Of a DNA stretch of 64,000 nt, positions 20,190-33,533 are shown one piece after another. The translations under genes were made by a program, and so were the position numbers. Each line of letters starts with the position of its first letter. The first letter of the stretch is position 1. Source of the DNA: Deltaproteobacteria bacterium (GTDB lineage: Bacteria > Desulfobacterota > Binatia > UTPRO1); NCBI GenBank assembly GCA_020848745.1, contig JADLHM010000012.1:57824-121823 (forward strand), in the 5' to 3' direction. The notes below the pieces were generated by a model. That model was not told the origin of the DNA. It did no database searches and saw only the letters and a program-made list of their open reading frames with translations.

Positions 20190-21697
20190 ATGGAGATTCG
20201 CGCCGCCGAGATCAGCGACGTCATCAAGCAGCAAATCGCCGAGTACAGCCGTGAGCTCGAGGTGCGAGAAACCGGCGTCGTCCTTTCTTGTGGCGATGGC
20301 ATCGCCCGCATCTACGGCCTCGACAAGGCCGCGGCCGGGGAGCTCCTTCAGTTCCCACACGATATCTTCGGCATGGTCCTCAATCTCGAAGAGGACAACG
20401 TCGGCTCGGTGCTGTTCGGTGAGGCGCGCGCGATCGGCGAAGGCGACGAGGTGCGGCGTACGGGTCGCATCGCCGAGGTTCCGGTAGGTCAAGCTCTGCG
20501 GGGACGTGTCGTGAACGCCCTCGGGCTGCCCATCGACGGGAAGGGACCCATCGCGAGCACGGAGAATCGCCGCATCGAGCTGAAAGCGCCCGGCATCGTC
20601 GCGCGGCAGCCGGTCAAGGAGCCGTTGCAGACGGGCATCAAGGCGATCGACACGATGATCCCGATCGGCCGCGGTCAGCGCGAGCTCATTATCGGAGATC
20701 GCCAGACCGGCAAGACCGCCGTCGCTCTCGACACGATCGTCAATCAACGCGGCGGGGACGTGACCTGCATCTACGTCGCAATCGGCCAGAAGCGCTCCAC
20801 GGTCGCCCAGGTCGTCGAAAAGCTCGCGCGGGCAGGCGCGATGGAGTACACGACCGTCGTTGCGGCAACCGCTTCCGAGTCGGCACCGCTCCAGTTCATA
20901 GCGCCCTACACGGGGTGCGCGATGGGTGAGTACTTCCGCGACAACGGCCAGCACGCGCTCATCATTTACGATGATCTTTCGAAGCATGCGGTCGCGTATC
21001 GGCAGCTCTCACTGCTGCTGCGTCGCCCCCCTGGGCGTGAAGCATTCCCCGGCGACGTTTTCTATCTGCATTCGCGTCTCCTGGAGCGTGCCGCGAAGAT
21101 GAGCGCCGATCGCGGCGGCGGCTCCCTCACCGCACTGCCGATCATCGAGACACAGGCGGGCGACGTCTCGGCCTACATTCCCACGAACGTCATCTCGATT
21201 ACCGACGGGCAGATCTACCTCGAAAGCGACCTTTTCTACTCGGGCGTCCGACCCGCGGTGAACGTCGGTCTGTCGGTGTCTCGCGTCGGTGGTGCCGCAC
21301 AGATCAAGGCGATGAAACAGGTCGCCGGCACGCTGCGTCTCGACCTCGCCCAGTTCCGCGAGATGGCGGCGTTCGCGCAGTTCGGCTCGGACCTCGATGC
21401 CTCCACGCAGAAGATGCTCGCGCGCGGAGTGCGGCTGGTCGAGATCCTCAAACAGCCGCAGTTGCAGCCGCAGGCCGTCGAGAAGCAGGTGCTGATCGTC
21501 TATGCTGCCACGAACGGCTTCATCGATGCGCTGCCTCCGGAAGTGATGCACCGCTACGAGGCGGAGCTCTTCGATTACGTGGAGAGCAAACACCCACAGG
21601 CCCTCGTCGCGCTTCGCGAGAAGCGGGAGCTTTCGAACGAGGTGAAGGCGCAGCTCAACGCCGTCCTCGAAGAGTTCAAGGGACGGTTCGCCGCCTG

Positions 21698-21698
<1 letters not shown>
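20190..21698 (+). CDS. atpA: ATP synthase F1 subunit alpha
   Basis: Non-catalytic nucleotide-binding subunit of F1. 502 residues from ATG 20190, with AAAGGA 10 bases upstream; GTG 20187 is an alternative. Motifs: [16 protein letters not shown] start, Walker [14 protein letters not shown], and the arginine-finger region [13 protein letters not shown] ([15 protein letters not shown]). The stop overlaps atpG. Confidence 0.97.
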
Positions 21699-24012
<2,314 letters not shown>

Positions 24013-24026
24013 GCACGCAGCTTCCG

Positions 24027-24440
24027 ATGGCCGCCAACAGCTTTCGCATCCGCATTGTCACTCCGGAACGCCTCCTTCTCGACGAGGAGGTCGAGGAAGT
24101 GATCGCGCCCGGCGCCGCCGGCGAGTTCGGTGTCCTGCCGGACCACATTGCTTTCCTGACGGCTCTTGCTCCCGGTCGGCTCGCGTACAAGGTCGGTGGC
24201 CAACGCCATGTCATCGCGATTTTCGGGGGCTATGCCGAGGTCGCCGACAACGTCATGACGGTGCTGGCGGACGGCGCAGAGGCCGCACGGCAGATCGACC
24301 TCGAGGCGGCACGACGGGCGCACGACGAAGCCGAGGACGTTCTCAAGAACATCGATGTCGGCGCTCCCGAGTTCGCCGGCGCACGTCGTACCGTTGATCG
24401 CGAAGCGGCCCGCATCGCGGCCGCCTCGGAAAAGTCGTAA
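24027..24440 (+). CDS. atpC: ATP synthase F1 subunit epsilon
   Basis: Rotor subunit and regulator. 137 residues: N-terminal beta sandwich (FRIRIVTPERLLLDEEVEEV, GEFGVLPDHIAFLTAL) and helical C-terminus. It ends the operon; subunits a, c and AtpI are not in the window, so F0 a/c must be encoded at another locus, as in many deltaproteobacteria. Confidence 0.95.
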   Translation: MAANSFRIRIVTPERLLLDEEVEEVIAPGAAGEFGVLPDHIAFLTALAPGRLAYKVGGQRHVIAIFGGYAEVADNVMTVLADGAEAARQIDLEAARRAHDEAEDVLKNIDVGAPEFAGARRTVDREAARIAAASEKS

Positions 24441-24463
24441 GCGAGATCCTCGCCCGCGCTGCC

Positions 24464-25291
24464 TCAGCCCGGGGGGTTGCTAGGCGCGGCTTCCGGGAAT
24501 CGGAGCTTGCGTATCACCTGACCCGGCTTGCCGATCGGAGGCAGCTCGCGGCCATCGAGGGAGAGCGATATCCCGCCAGCGTTCCCAACCGTCAGAGAAA
24601 AATGCGTCGCGGTCCAGGTACGCGATTCTCCCGCACGCAGCAGGTACTGCTTGGCGGACTGATCGTCGGTTGCGAGCGCGAGCCATGCGTCTTCCTTGGC
24701 TGCGATCGTGAGCTCGTGCGCGCCGAGCGGTGTCGCGTCGACGAGTGGTGGTGCCGAAACGGTCGGTGCGGGTGGAGAGCCATCGATAGCAGGCGGCGCG
24801 GCGACCGCTGGCTCACCTGTGGGGAAAGACGTCGGCTCCGGAGTCGACGACGTTTCTGCGGTGATGGCGGTGCGGTTCGCGTCTCCCGTGCTGGCTTCCT
24901 CGAAGCTCGGGCGGGTGCGTGTCTGCCGTAGCAGCAAGGTCACTGCGAACCCGGCCGTCACGACTACGGAGATCGGTTTCCACAATCCCGCGTAGCGTGG
25001 CCGATAGGCGAGCCGCAACGGCGGACTCGTGTCAGCGGGGATCTGCTGAACCATCCCGAGGAACTCGGGAAGCAGCTCCTCGGCATCGATCGCCATGAAG
25101 CTCGCGTATTTCCGGAGGAACGGGACGAGGTAGAGCTCGTCGGACACGCCGACCCGGACGTTCGACTCGCCTTCCAGGAGACGAAGGTACTGAAGAGGGA
25201 TCCCTGTGGCCGACGCGGCTTGCTCGACCGTCATCCCGCGCTTCTCTCGTGCGTTCCGGAGCGTGTCGGCGATCCGGTTGCGCTCGAGCAT
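24464..25291 (-). CDS. rodZ: RodZ-like HTH membrane protein
   Basis: 275 residues. N-terminal Xre/HTH_25 domain (TLRNAREKRGMTVEQAASATGIPLQYLRLLE), one membrane helix at about residues 103-122, a Pro/Thr/Ser-rich linker, and a C-terminal DUF4115-like beta domain (ELTIAAKEDAWLALATDD ... GKPGQVIRKLRFP). This is the architecture of RodZ, which links MreB to the cell-wall elongation machinery. No mreB is nearby, so the symbol is by architecture only. Convergent with the ATP synthase operon, divergent from tetR. Confidence 0.78.
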   Translation of the reverse strand: MLERNRIADTLRNAREKRGMTVEQAASATGIPLQYLRLLEGESNVRVGVSDELYLVPFLRKYASFMAIDAEELLPEFLGMVQQIPADTSPPLRLAYRPRYAGLWKPISVVVTAGFAVTLLLRQTRTRPSFEEASTGDANRTAITAETSSTPEPTSFPTGEPAVAAPPAIDGSPPAPTVSAPPLVDATPLGAHELTIAAKEDAWLALATDDQSAKQYLLRAGESRTWTATHFSLTVGNAGGISLSLDGRELPPIGKPGQVIRKLRFPEAAPSNPPG

Positions 25292-25366
25292 GCGGCTCCG
25301 ACCATAGCGATGCGCCGCGACCGGCGCCAGCGTTTCCGTCGCGGCTCCGCGTGGTTACGCCCCTCG

Positions 25367-25404
25367 TTGACATAACGCAGCGAGCAATACTAAACGTTCA
25401 GTAT
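25367..25404 (+). promoter_or_regulatory. tetR promoter with overlapping operator
   Basis: Consensus -35 TTGACA (25367-25372), a TACTAA -10-like element (25388-25393, 15-bp spacing), and the near-palindrome ATACTAAACGTTCAGTAT (25387-25404) centred on AACGTT. The palindrome covers the -10 and runs into the ATG at 25403, so a bound TetR dimer would block its own transcription; predicted mRNA is leaderless. Confidence 0.6.
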
Positions 25405-26104
25405 GCCGCAACGGTCGGAAGCTTCTTCGGCGGAACCCGTCGGGGGACGCGTCAGAGCGGCGGGCCGTGGTCGCAAGGAGCTCATGGCCATCGCGATCGA
25501 TTGCTTCGCCCGGTACGGCTACCAGGGTACGTCGATTGATCGCATCGCGAGCGCGGCCGGCGTTACGAAAGGGGCGCTCTACTACCATTTTCGCGACAAG
25601 GAAGAGCTCCTCTTCGAAGCGGTCCAGGATCGCATCGCAGAATTCGAGCAACGTGTCGTCGGCTCGGTGAATCCTTCGACCGATCCCGCGGGAGCATTGG
25701 CCGAGATCGCACGGGTCTGCGTGCACATCGCGACCAAGAACAACCTCCGGCGCTTCATTCTGACCCTGATGGTCGAAGCGCTCGACACCAATCCGCGATT
25801 GTCGGAGGCGTTCCGCGGGATCCTTCGTCGCTTCCGGAGTTACCTTGCCGGCATCGTCCGGGTCGGCCAGGAGCGAGACGTCTTCCGTCGCGACGTCGAC
25901 GCATCCCTCGTAGCGGAGCTCTTCGCCGGCGGCGTGATCGGTGCCGAGCTGCAGCATTACCAGGACCCGGAAAGGGTCGATCTCACGCGAGCCATGCAGG
26001 GAGTCGTCGCGCAAGTCCTCGCGCTTCTCACCCCCACCGAAGCGCCGCCCAGGCGGGCCGCTGGCGGACGAGCCTCGCGGCGTAAATCATCGAAGGAGCG
26101 CTAG
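25403..26104 (+). CDS. TetR-family transcriptional regulator
   Basis: 233 residues. N-terminal HTH: RKELMAIAIDCFARYGYQGTSIDRIASAAGVTKGALYYHFRDKEELL is the TetR pattern, followed by a helical ligand-binding domain and a basic tail. Start ATG 25403 is inside the operator palindrome; no later in-frame ATG/GTG would keep the HTH intact. Its stop codon abuts the ATG of the first acyl-CoA dehydrogenase, so it probably controls its own operon and senses an acyl-CoA or similar ligand (inference from context). Confidence 0.88.
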   Translation: MPQRSEASSAEPVGGRVRAAGRGRKELMAIAIDCFARYGYQGTSIDRIASAAGVTKGALYYHFRDKEELLFEAVQDRIAEFEQRVVGSVNPSTDPAGALAEIARVCVHIATKNNLRRFILTLMVEALDTNPRLSEAFRGILRRFRSYLAGIVRVGQERDVFRRDVDASLVAELFAGGVIGAELQHYQDPERVDLTRAMQGVVAQVLALLTPTEAPPRRAAGGRASRRKSSKER

Positions 26105-27211
26105 ATGATCAACTTCGAGCTCGACCAAGAACAACAGCTGATCCGCGACACGGTCGTGAGCTTCGCACGTGACGAGATCCGCCCGCACGCGCGCGAGGCG
26201 GACGAGAAGGGTCTCATTCCCTCGGCGTTGATCCAGAAAGGATGGGAGCTCGGCCTCGTGCAGAGCATCATCCCCGAGGAGTTCGGAGGCTTCGGCAACG
26301 GTCATTCGGCGATCAGCGGCGCCGTGGTGGCCGAAGAGCTCGCCTATGGCGATCTCTCGATTGCCATGCACTTGTTGGCGCCGCGGCTGGTTACGGTCCC
26401 GGTATTGGAGTTCGGCTCTGACGCATTGAAGCGATCCGTCCTGCCGCGCTTCTGCGGGGACCGCTTCGAGCCGGCCTCGGCTGCCGTCATGGAGCCGCGC
26501 ATGGACTTCGACGCCTTGACGCCCACCACGTCGCTGAAGCGCGACGGCGATGACTACACGCTGAACGGCGAGAAGTGCCTGGTACCGCTCGGGAACGAGG
26601 CACGGCAGTTCCTCGTGATCGCGGGTCTCTCGAACGGCACCGGCGCGTCGCACCCGCAAGCTGTCCTGATCGATCGCGAGACGCCCGGTCTCACGATCGG
26701 CGACCGCGAACGCAACATGGGCCTCAAGGCCCTGGCGACCACACGCCTTGTGTTCGACGGGTGCAAGGTTCCGCGCGAACAACTCCTCGGCGGCGGCGAC
26801 GGCGCGATCGCGCGCTTGGCGAACCTCTGGCGGGTCGCGCAGTCGGCCATGGCCGTCGGCGTCGCGCGCGCGGCCTTTGACTACGCCCGCGACTATGCGA
26901 AGGATCGCCGCGCTTTCGGACAGGTCATCGCGCAGAAGCAGGCCATTGCGTTCATGCTGGCCGATATGGCGATGGAGGTCGACGCCATGCGCCTGCTCAC
27001 GTGGGAGGCCGCGTGGAAACTCGATCGCAACGAGGACGCGACCCGCGAAGCGCATCTCGCCAAACGCTACGCCGCGGAGATGGCGCTCAAGATCACCGAC
27101 AACGCGCTGCAGGTGCTCGGTGGGCATGGATACATCCGCGACCACCTCGTCGAGCTCTTTTTGCGCAACGCGCGCAGCTTCGCGATGCTCGAAGGCTTCG
27201 CCATCGCTTGA
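26105..27211 (+). CDS. Acyl-CoA dehydrogenase family protein (1)
   Basis: FAD-dependent acyl-CoA oxidoreductase family. 368 residues with the N-terminal helical domain (LDQEQQLIRDTVVSFARDEIRPHAREADEKG), the middle beta domain, and C-terminal helices (DRRAFGQVIAQKQAIAFMLADMAMEVDAMRLL, LGGHGYIRDHLVELFLRNAR). It ends soon after MLEGF, where canonical members read IYEGT and continue about 20 residues, so the C-terminus is short though the glutamate is aligned. SD AAGGAG precedes ATG 26105. Co-transcribed with tetR and the second dehydrogenase; substrate unknown. Confidence 0.88.
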   Translation: MINFELDQEQQLIRDTVVSFARDEIRPHAREADEKGLIPSALIQKGWELGLVQSIIPEEFGGFGNGHSAISGAVVAEELAYGDLSIAMHLLAPRLVTVPVLEFGSDALKRSVLPRFCGDRFEPASAAVMEPRMDFDALTPTTSLKRDGDDYTLNGEKCLVPLGNEARQFLVIAGLSNGTGASHPQAVLIDRETPGLTIGDRERNMGLKALATTRLVFDGCKVPREQLLGGGDGAIARLANLWRVAQSAMAVGVARAAFDYARDYAKDRRAFGQVIAQKQAIAFMLADMAMEVDAMRLLTWEAAWKLDRNEDATREAHLAKRYAAEMALKITDNALQVLGGHGYIRDHLVELFLRNARSFAMLEGFAIA

Positions 27212-27224
27212 AAGGACGACGACC

Positions 27225-28457
27225 ATGATCGACTACGAGCTCTCCCCGGACATCGTCGCGACGCGCGAGCAGCTTCACATGCTCGCGGAGCACGCCATGC
27301 GTCCCATCGCCCGCGACTACGACGAGCGCGAGCACGAGAAGCCGTGGGACTTCATCAACATGACGTGGCAACTCTCCAAGAACTCCGGCATCGGGCCGGG
27401 CCGAGAGAATCGTGACAAGACGGAGCCGCGGCCCGACGCCGAGCGGAATCTGCGCACGTGCGTCGCGGTCGAAGAACTCTCGTGGGGTGACGCGGGGTTG
27501 TACCTGGCGATGCCGGGGCCAGGACTGGGCGGTGCGGCCGTCATGGCCGCGGGCACGCCGGAGCAGAAGGAGCGGTTCCTCTCGCGATTCAAGGGCGAGA
27601 AGGCGGTGTGGTCCGCCATGGCGATCACCGAGCCCGGCGCCGGCTCCGACAGCGCGGCGATCCAGACCACGGCGGTCCGCGACGGCGACCACTGGGTGCT
27701 GAACGGCACCAAGATCTTTTGCACGAGTGGTCTCATGGCCGGCGACCCCAGCAAATCGAACGGCTTCATCGTGGTGTGGGCGACGGTAGATCGCTCCGCC
27801 GGACGCGCCGGGATCAAGTCCTTCATCGTGAACGCGGGCACGCCGGGCATGACCATAGCCAAGTGCGAAGACAAGATGGGCATTCGCGTCTCGGACACGG
27901 CGACGCTCATCTTCGAGGACTGCCGGATTCCTCTCGATCAGATTCTCGGCAGCCCCGAGGTTCCGAAGACGAGTGAGGGGTTCAAGGGTGTCATGGCCAC
28001 GTTCGATGCCACGCGGCCCATCGTCGCCGCGAGCGCGATCGGTGTGGGACGCGCCGCGCTCGACTTCGTGCGCGAGGAGCTGAAGCGCCAGAACATTCCG
28101 ATCCGCTACGGTACGGCGGTCCATAAGCTCACCGCCATCGAGCGCGACTTCATGGACATGGAGGCGAACCTCCAGGCGGCACGCCTGCTCACCTGGCGAG
28201 CGGCGTGGATGATGGATCGGGGTCAGAGAAACAATCTCGAGGCATCCATGGCGAAGGCCAAGGCCGGCCTGGTGGTCACACAGGTGACGCAGAAGGCCGT
28301 TGAGATCCTCGGGCCGCTCGGCTACTCGCGCGAGCTGCTCCTCGAGAAGTGGATGCGCGACGCGAAGATCAACGACATCTTCGAGGGCACGCAGCAGATC
28401 AACATGATGATCATCGCTCGCCGCATCCTCGGCTATTCGAGCAAGGAGCTTTCCTAG
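27225..28457 (+). CDS. Acyl-CoA dehydrogenase family protein (2)
   Basis: 410 residues from ATG 27225, 13 bp after the first dehydrogenase and behind AAAGGAC. Contains the FAD/substrate motif MAITEPGAGSDSAAIQTTAV, KIFCTSG, and the C-terminal catalytic region INDIFEGTQQINMMIIARRI with the usual glutamate. Two different acyl-CoA dehydrogenases in one operon may form a hetero-oligomer, as reported for steroid and other bulky acyl-CoA substrates, or act in sequence; both are inference. Confidence 0.92.
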   Translation: MIDYELSPDIVATREQLHMLAEHAMRPIARDYDEREHEKPWDFINMTWQLSKNSGIGPGRENRDKTEPRPDAERNLRTCVAVEELSWGDAGLYLAMPGPGLGGAAVMAAGTPEQKERFLSRFKGEKAVWSAMAITEPGAGSDSAAIQTTAVRDGDHWVLNGTKIFCTSGLMAGDPSKSNGFIVVWATVDRSAGRAGIKSFIVNAGTPGMTIAKCEDKMGIRVSDTATLIFEDCRIPLDQILGSPEVPKTSEGFKGVMATFDATRPIVAASAIGVGRAALDFVREELKRQNIPIRYGTAVHKLTAIERDFMDMEANLQAARLLTWRAAWMMDRGQRNNLEASMAKAKAGLVVTQVTQKAVEILGPLGYSRELLLEKWMRDAKINDIFEGTQQINMMIIARRILGYSSKELS

Positions 28458-28517
28458 CGGCGCGATCCCGGCGTTTCCTTTCACGTAGAAGAGCCGTGTG
28501 GTACTTTTCGCGTCCAC

Positions 28518-29876
28518 ATGGATGTCTACCAGTTGATCGGCGACGTACCGGACTATCGAGAATTTCTGACGGTCCAGGAGCTCTCGGCGAGCTCACGTGA
28601 CCTCGCGCGGCGCTACCCGAAGCTCGTCACGCTGCGGACGATCGGGACGTCGACCGAGGGGCGACCGATCGAGATGCTCACGATAGGCACCGGGCCCAAG
28701 CGGGCGCTGCTTCTCGGCACGCCGCACCCGAACGAGCCGATCGGGACGCTCACACTGGAGTTCCTCACCCGACGGCTCTGCGAAGACGACGATCTTCGGG
28801 ACGAGCTCGGCTACACGTTCTACGTCATCAAGTGCTCCGATCCGGATGGCACGCTGCTCAACGAGGGGTGGTTCAAGGAGGCCTTCACGCCGCTCACCTA
28901 CGCGCTGAACTTCTATCGGCCGCCCCGCCGCGAGCAGATCGAGTGGAGTTTCCCGGTCCACTACAAGAGCCTGCACTTCCAATCGCCGTGCCCGGAGACC
29001 AAGGCGGTCATGGAAGTGGTGGACCAGAGCCGGCCGACCTTCCTCTATTCGCTCCACAACGCCGGCTTCTGCGGGGTGTATTTCTACGTCTCTCGCCCGC
29101 TTCCCGGGTTGTTCCCGCGTCTGCGCCGCGTCGCCGCGTCCCAGGGCTTGCCGATCCACCAGGGCGAGCCGGAAGCACCCTACGTGAAGCGTTTCGATGA
29201 AGGGATCTTCGCGCTCTTCGGGGTGCGAGAGACGTACGACTACCTGGCCCGCAACCTGAGCGAGGATCCGGCTCCATTCATCGAAGGCGGTACGAGTTCC
29301 GACGACCACCTCAAGAGCGTGACGGCCGGGTATTCCCTCGTCAGCGAGCTGCCGTACTATTTCGACCCCGTCCTGCAGGATCGGACGCCTGCCGGCATCT
29401 CGCGGCGCGACGCCATGTTGCAGGGAGTTTTCCGGGTCGACTCGATCTATCACGACATCCGCGAGTACTTCGCGATCGTGTCGCGCGGCGCGCCGCGCGA
29501 CCGCTTGTATCGGTCGGTCGACGAGTACACGAAGAAGACGCCGAAGCGGCTTGCCGCGTTGAAGCGTGAGGTGGAAGCGCCGCAGTACGCGAGGGAAGCC
29601 ACCCGCGCCGAGGCTTTCGACTCCACGGTCTGTCGCGTGTTCCAGCACATGTTGTACCTGGGCGAGGTGTACCGGTTGGCCGTGGCGCGCGGGAACGAAG
29701 AAGTATCGCGCGTGGTGCGACGTCGGCTCGAAGAGGTCTGTGGGCAGATCACCAGTCAAAGCAACTTGCAGACACTGCCGCTCCAAAAGTTGGTGGCGGT
29801 GCAAGTGGGGGCCGGCCTCCATGCGCTCGCCGCGTGGCGCGAGGCGAGCCCGGGCGGATCGCCAGTGGGCTACTGA
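28518..29876 (+). CDS. M14-family zinc carboxypeptidase-like protein
   Basis: 452 residues, no signal peptide, so probably cytoplasmic. The N-terminal half resembles M14 metallocarboxypeptidases: [23 protein letters not shown] entry, zinc motif HPNE (His70, Glu73) after LLLGTP, and a further His in YSLHNAGF at about residue 178. The C-terminal ~200 residues are helical and not recognised. Substrate unknown. 60 bp after the dehydrogenase pair; may be a separate unit. Confidence 0.7.
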   Translation: MDVYQLIGDVPDYREFLTVQELSASSRDLARRYPKLVTLRTIGTSTEGRPIEMLTIGTGPKRALLLGTPHPNEPIGTLTLEFLTRRLCEDDDLRDELGYTFYVIKCSDPDGTLLNEGWFKEAFTPLTYALNFYRPPRREQIEWSFPVHYKSLHFQSPCPETKAVMEVVDQSRPTFLYSLHNAGFCGVYFYVSRPLPGLFPRLRRVAASQGLPIHQGEPEAPYVKRFDEGIFALFGVRETYDYLARNLSEDPAPFIEGGTSSDDHLKSVTAGYSLVSELPYYFDPVLQDRTPAGISRRDAMLQGVFRVDSIYHDIREYFAIVSRGAPRDRLYRSVDEYTKKTPKRLAALKREVEAPQYAREATRAEAFDSTVCRVFQHMLYLGEVYRLAVARGNEEVSRVVRRRLEEVCGQITSQSNLQTLPLQKLVAVQVGAGLHALAAWREASPGGSPVGY

Positions 29877-29889
29877 TCGGAGCCTCCTC

Positions 29890-31947
<2,058 letters not shown>

Positions 31948-31959
31948 TCGCCGGCCGAT

Positions 31960-32739
31960 TCAGCGACCGTGGAACACGGCGCGGCGCTTCTCGAAGACCG
32001 CACGGAGGCCTTCTTGCAGGTCCTCGCTCTTCCGAGCGGCGGCCGCCTGGGCCGCGAGTTCCGCCGAAGGCTGTGCGTTCCGGAACGCATTGGCTTCGGC
32101 GATGGCCGCCTTCATGGTTCGCAGCGAGAGAGGGGCATTCGCGGCGATGTCCGCCGCGAGCGCGCGCGCTGCGGCCTCGAGCTCGGCGTCCGGAACGACG
32201 CGGGTGACGAGACCGGCCGCGCAGGCTTCGTCGGCGCCGAGCAGCTCTCCGGTGAACAGCATCTCCTTCGTCTTCGCCGTTCCGATCGTGTCGAGGAGCT
32301 TCTGCGTCAACGGGAAGGGCACGACGAGCCCGATCTTCGCGAGCGGCATGCCCATGCGTGCTCCCGCACCCGCCACGCGCAGATCACAGTGGAGCGCGAG
32401 CTCGAGCCCTCCGGCGATTGCATCACCCTGCATCATCGCCATGGTCGGTATCGGACAGCGTTCGAGCTCGTGCAGGACGCCTTCGATCTCCGGATACTCG
32501 ACGCTGCCGTCGGCGCGTCGCGCGAGGCCCATCTCCTTCAGATCGAGGCCGGCGCAGAAGGCCGTGCCAGCGCTCCGGACGACGAGCACCCGAACATCGG
32601 AGGATGTCGCCACATCGCGAACGGCCGTACGGAACGCCTCGAGCATCGGCACCGTGAGAGCATTCCGCTTCTCGGGGCGATTCAGCGTGATGAGCGCGAT
32701 GGCGCCATCGCGCTCGGAAAGCAGCTCGGGGCAGGTCAT
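31960..32739 (-). CDS. Enoyl-CoA hydratase/isomerase family protein
   Basis: Crotonase-fold protein, 259 residues from ATG 32739 (begins TCPELLSERDGAIALITLNRPEKRNAL). Contains the oxyanion-hole segments GTAFCAGLDLKEM and GDAIAGGLELALHCDLRVAG and the family C-terminus. Likely acts on enoyl-CoA in fatty- or amino-acid breakdown; the exact substrate cannot be read. It follows gloB on the minus strand by 10 bp, and converges on the DUF255 gene. Confidence 0.9.
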   Translation of the reverse strand: MTCPELLSERDGAIALITLNRPEKRNALTVPMLEAFRTAVRDVATSSDVRVLVVRSAGTAFCAGLDLKEMGLARRADGSVEYPEIEGVLHELERCPIPTMAMMQGDAIAGGLELALHCDLRVAGAGARMGMPLAKIGLVVPFPLTQKLLDTIGTAKTKEMLFTGELLGADEACAAGLVTRVVPDAELEAAARALAADIAANAPLSLRTMKAAIAEANAFRNAQPSAELAAQAAAARKSEDLQEGLRAVFEKRRAVFHGR

Positions 32740-32749
32740 GCAAAAACTC

Positions 32750-33529
32750 TCAAAAGGCGTCTTTGAGCTCGCGTGTCTTCGCGAAGACCGCGACGGCGTC
32801 CGTCGAAAGGTCGGGGAAGCGCTGCAACAACGTCCGGCGGAGCTCAGCGCTTTCCCAGCGAAGGAACGGATTCGTTCGCTTCTCCTCACCGACCGTCGAA
32901 GGCACTGTCGGCGCGCCGTCCCTTCGGAGCGCTTCGACGCGCGCGAGCTTGGCACGGATGTCGGCGTTGGTCGGCTCGAGCTCGTGCGCGAAGCGCAGGT
33001 TCTTTTCCGTATACTCGTGTCCGAACCAAACCTGCGTCGCGTCGGGCAGGATCGCGAGCTTGCCGAGGGAGTGCATCATCTGGGAGGGCGATCCTTCGAA
33101 GAGCCGTCCACAGCCTGCGGCGAAGAGCGTGTCACCCGAGAACACGCTCGGACCGGCGCTCGGAAAGAAGTACGCGAGGTGGCCGCTCGTATGAGCCGGG
33201 ATCAGAATGGCGCGGCCGCGGCAGCCGATCACCTCGAATTCTTCGCCGTCGTCGAGACCCTCCGTGATCGCCGGCACGCGCGCGGCATCGGCGCGTGACC
33301 CGATGACGCGGATTCCGGGGAGCGCGCGGGCGACATCTTCGTTGCCGCCGACGTGGTCGAAGTGGTGGTGGGTCGAGAGGACCGCTTCGAGGCGAAGCCC
33401 GCGCCGCTCCACCTCCGCGAGCACCGGTCCCGCTTCCGAGCAATCGACGATCGCGGCGCGCCTGACGTCGGGATCGATCAGCAGGTAGCCGTAATTGTCC
33501 GAGAGCAGCGGAAGCGGAACGATCTCCAC
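32750..33529 (-). CDS. gloB: Hydroxyacylglutathione hydrolase (glyoxalase II)
   Basis: Metallo-beta-lactamase-fold hydrolase of S-lactoylglutathione. 259 residues; metal motif STHHHFDHVGGN (HxHxDH), later ligands in IPAHTSGHLAYFF, FSGDTLFAAGCGRLFEG and FGHEYTEKNL, and the C-terminal glyoxalase II helical domain (TVPSTVGEEKRTNPFLR). The latter separates it from other MBL hydrolases. Runs with the enoyl-CoA hydratase and the coiled-coil gene on the minus strand. Confidence 0.92.
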   Translation of the reverse strand: MEIVPLPLLSDNYGYLLIDPDVRRAAIVDCSEAGPVLAEVERRGLRLEAVLSTHHHFDHVGGNEDVARALPGIRVIGSRADAARVPAITEGLDDGEEFEVIGCRGRAILIPAHTSGHLAYFFPSAGPSVFSGDTLFAAGCGRLFEGSPSQMMHSLGKLAILPDATQVWFGHEYTEKNLRFAHELEPTNADIRAKLARVEALRRDGAPTVPSTVGEEKRTNPFLRWESAELRRTLLQRFPDLSTDAVAVFAKTRELKDAF

Positions 33530-33533
33530 GCGG

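Noticed and set aside
26748..27224. N-terminal extension of the second acyl-CoA dehydrogenase
   Set aside because: Overlaps the first dehydrogenase in another frame; the extra residues are Arg/Ser-rich noise, and ATG 27225 has a ribosome-binding site and family-like start.
29566..29889. N-terminal extension of the DUF255 protein
   Set aside because: Overlaps the M14-like gene; the family begins near [12 protein letters not shown], reached from GTG 29890.
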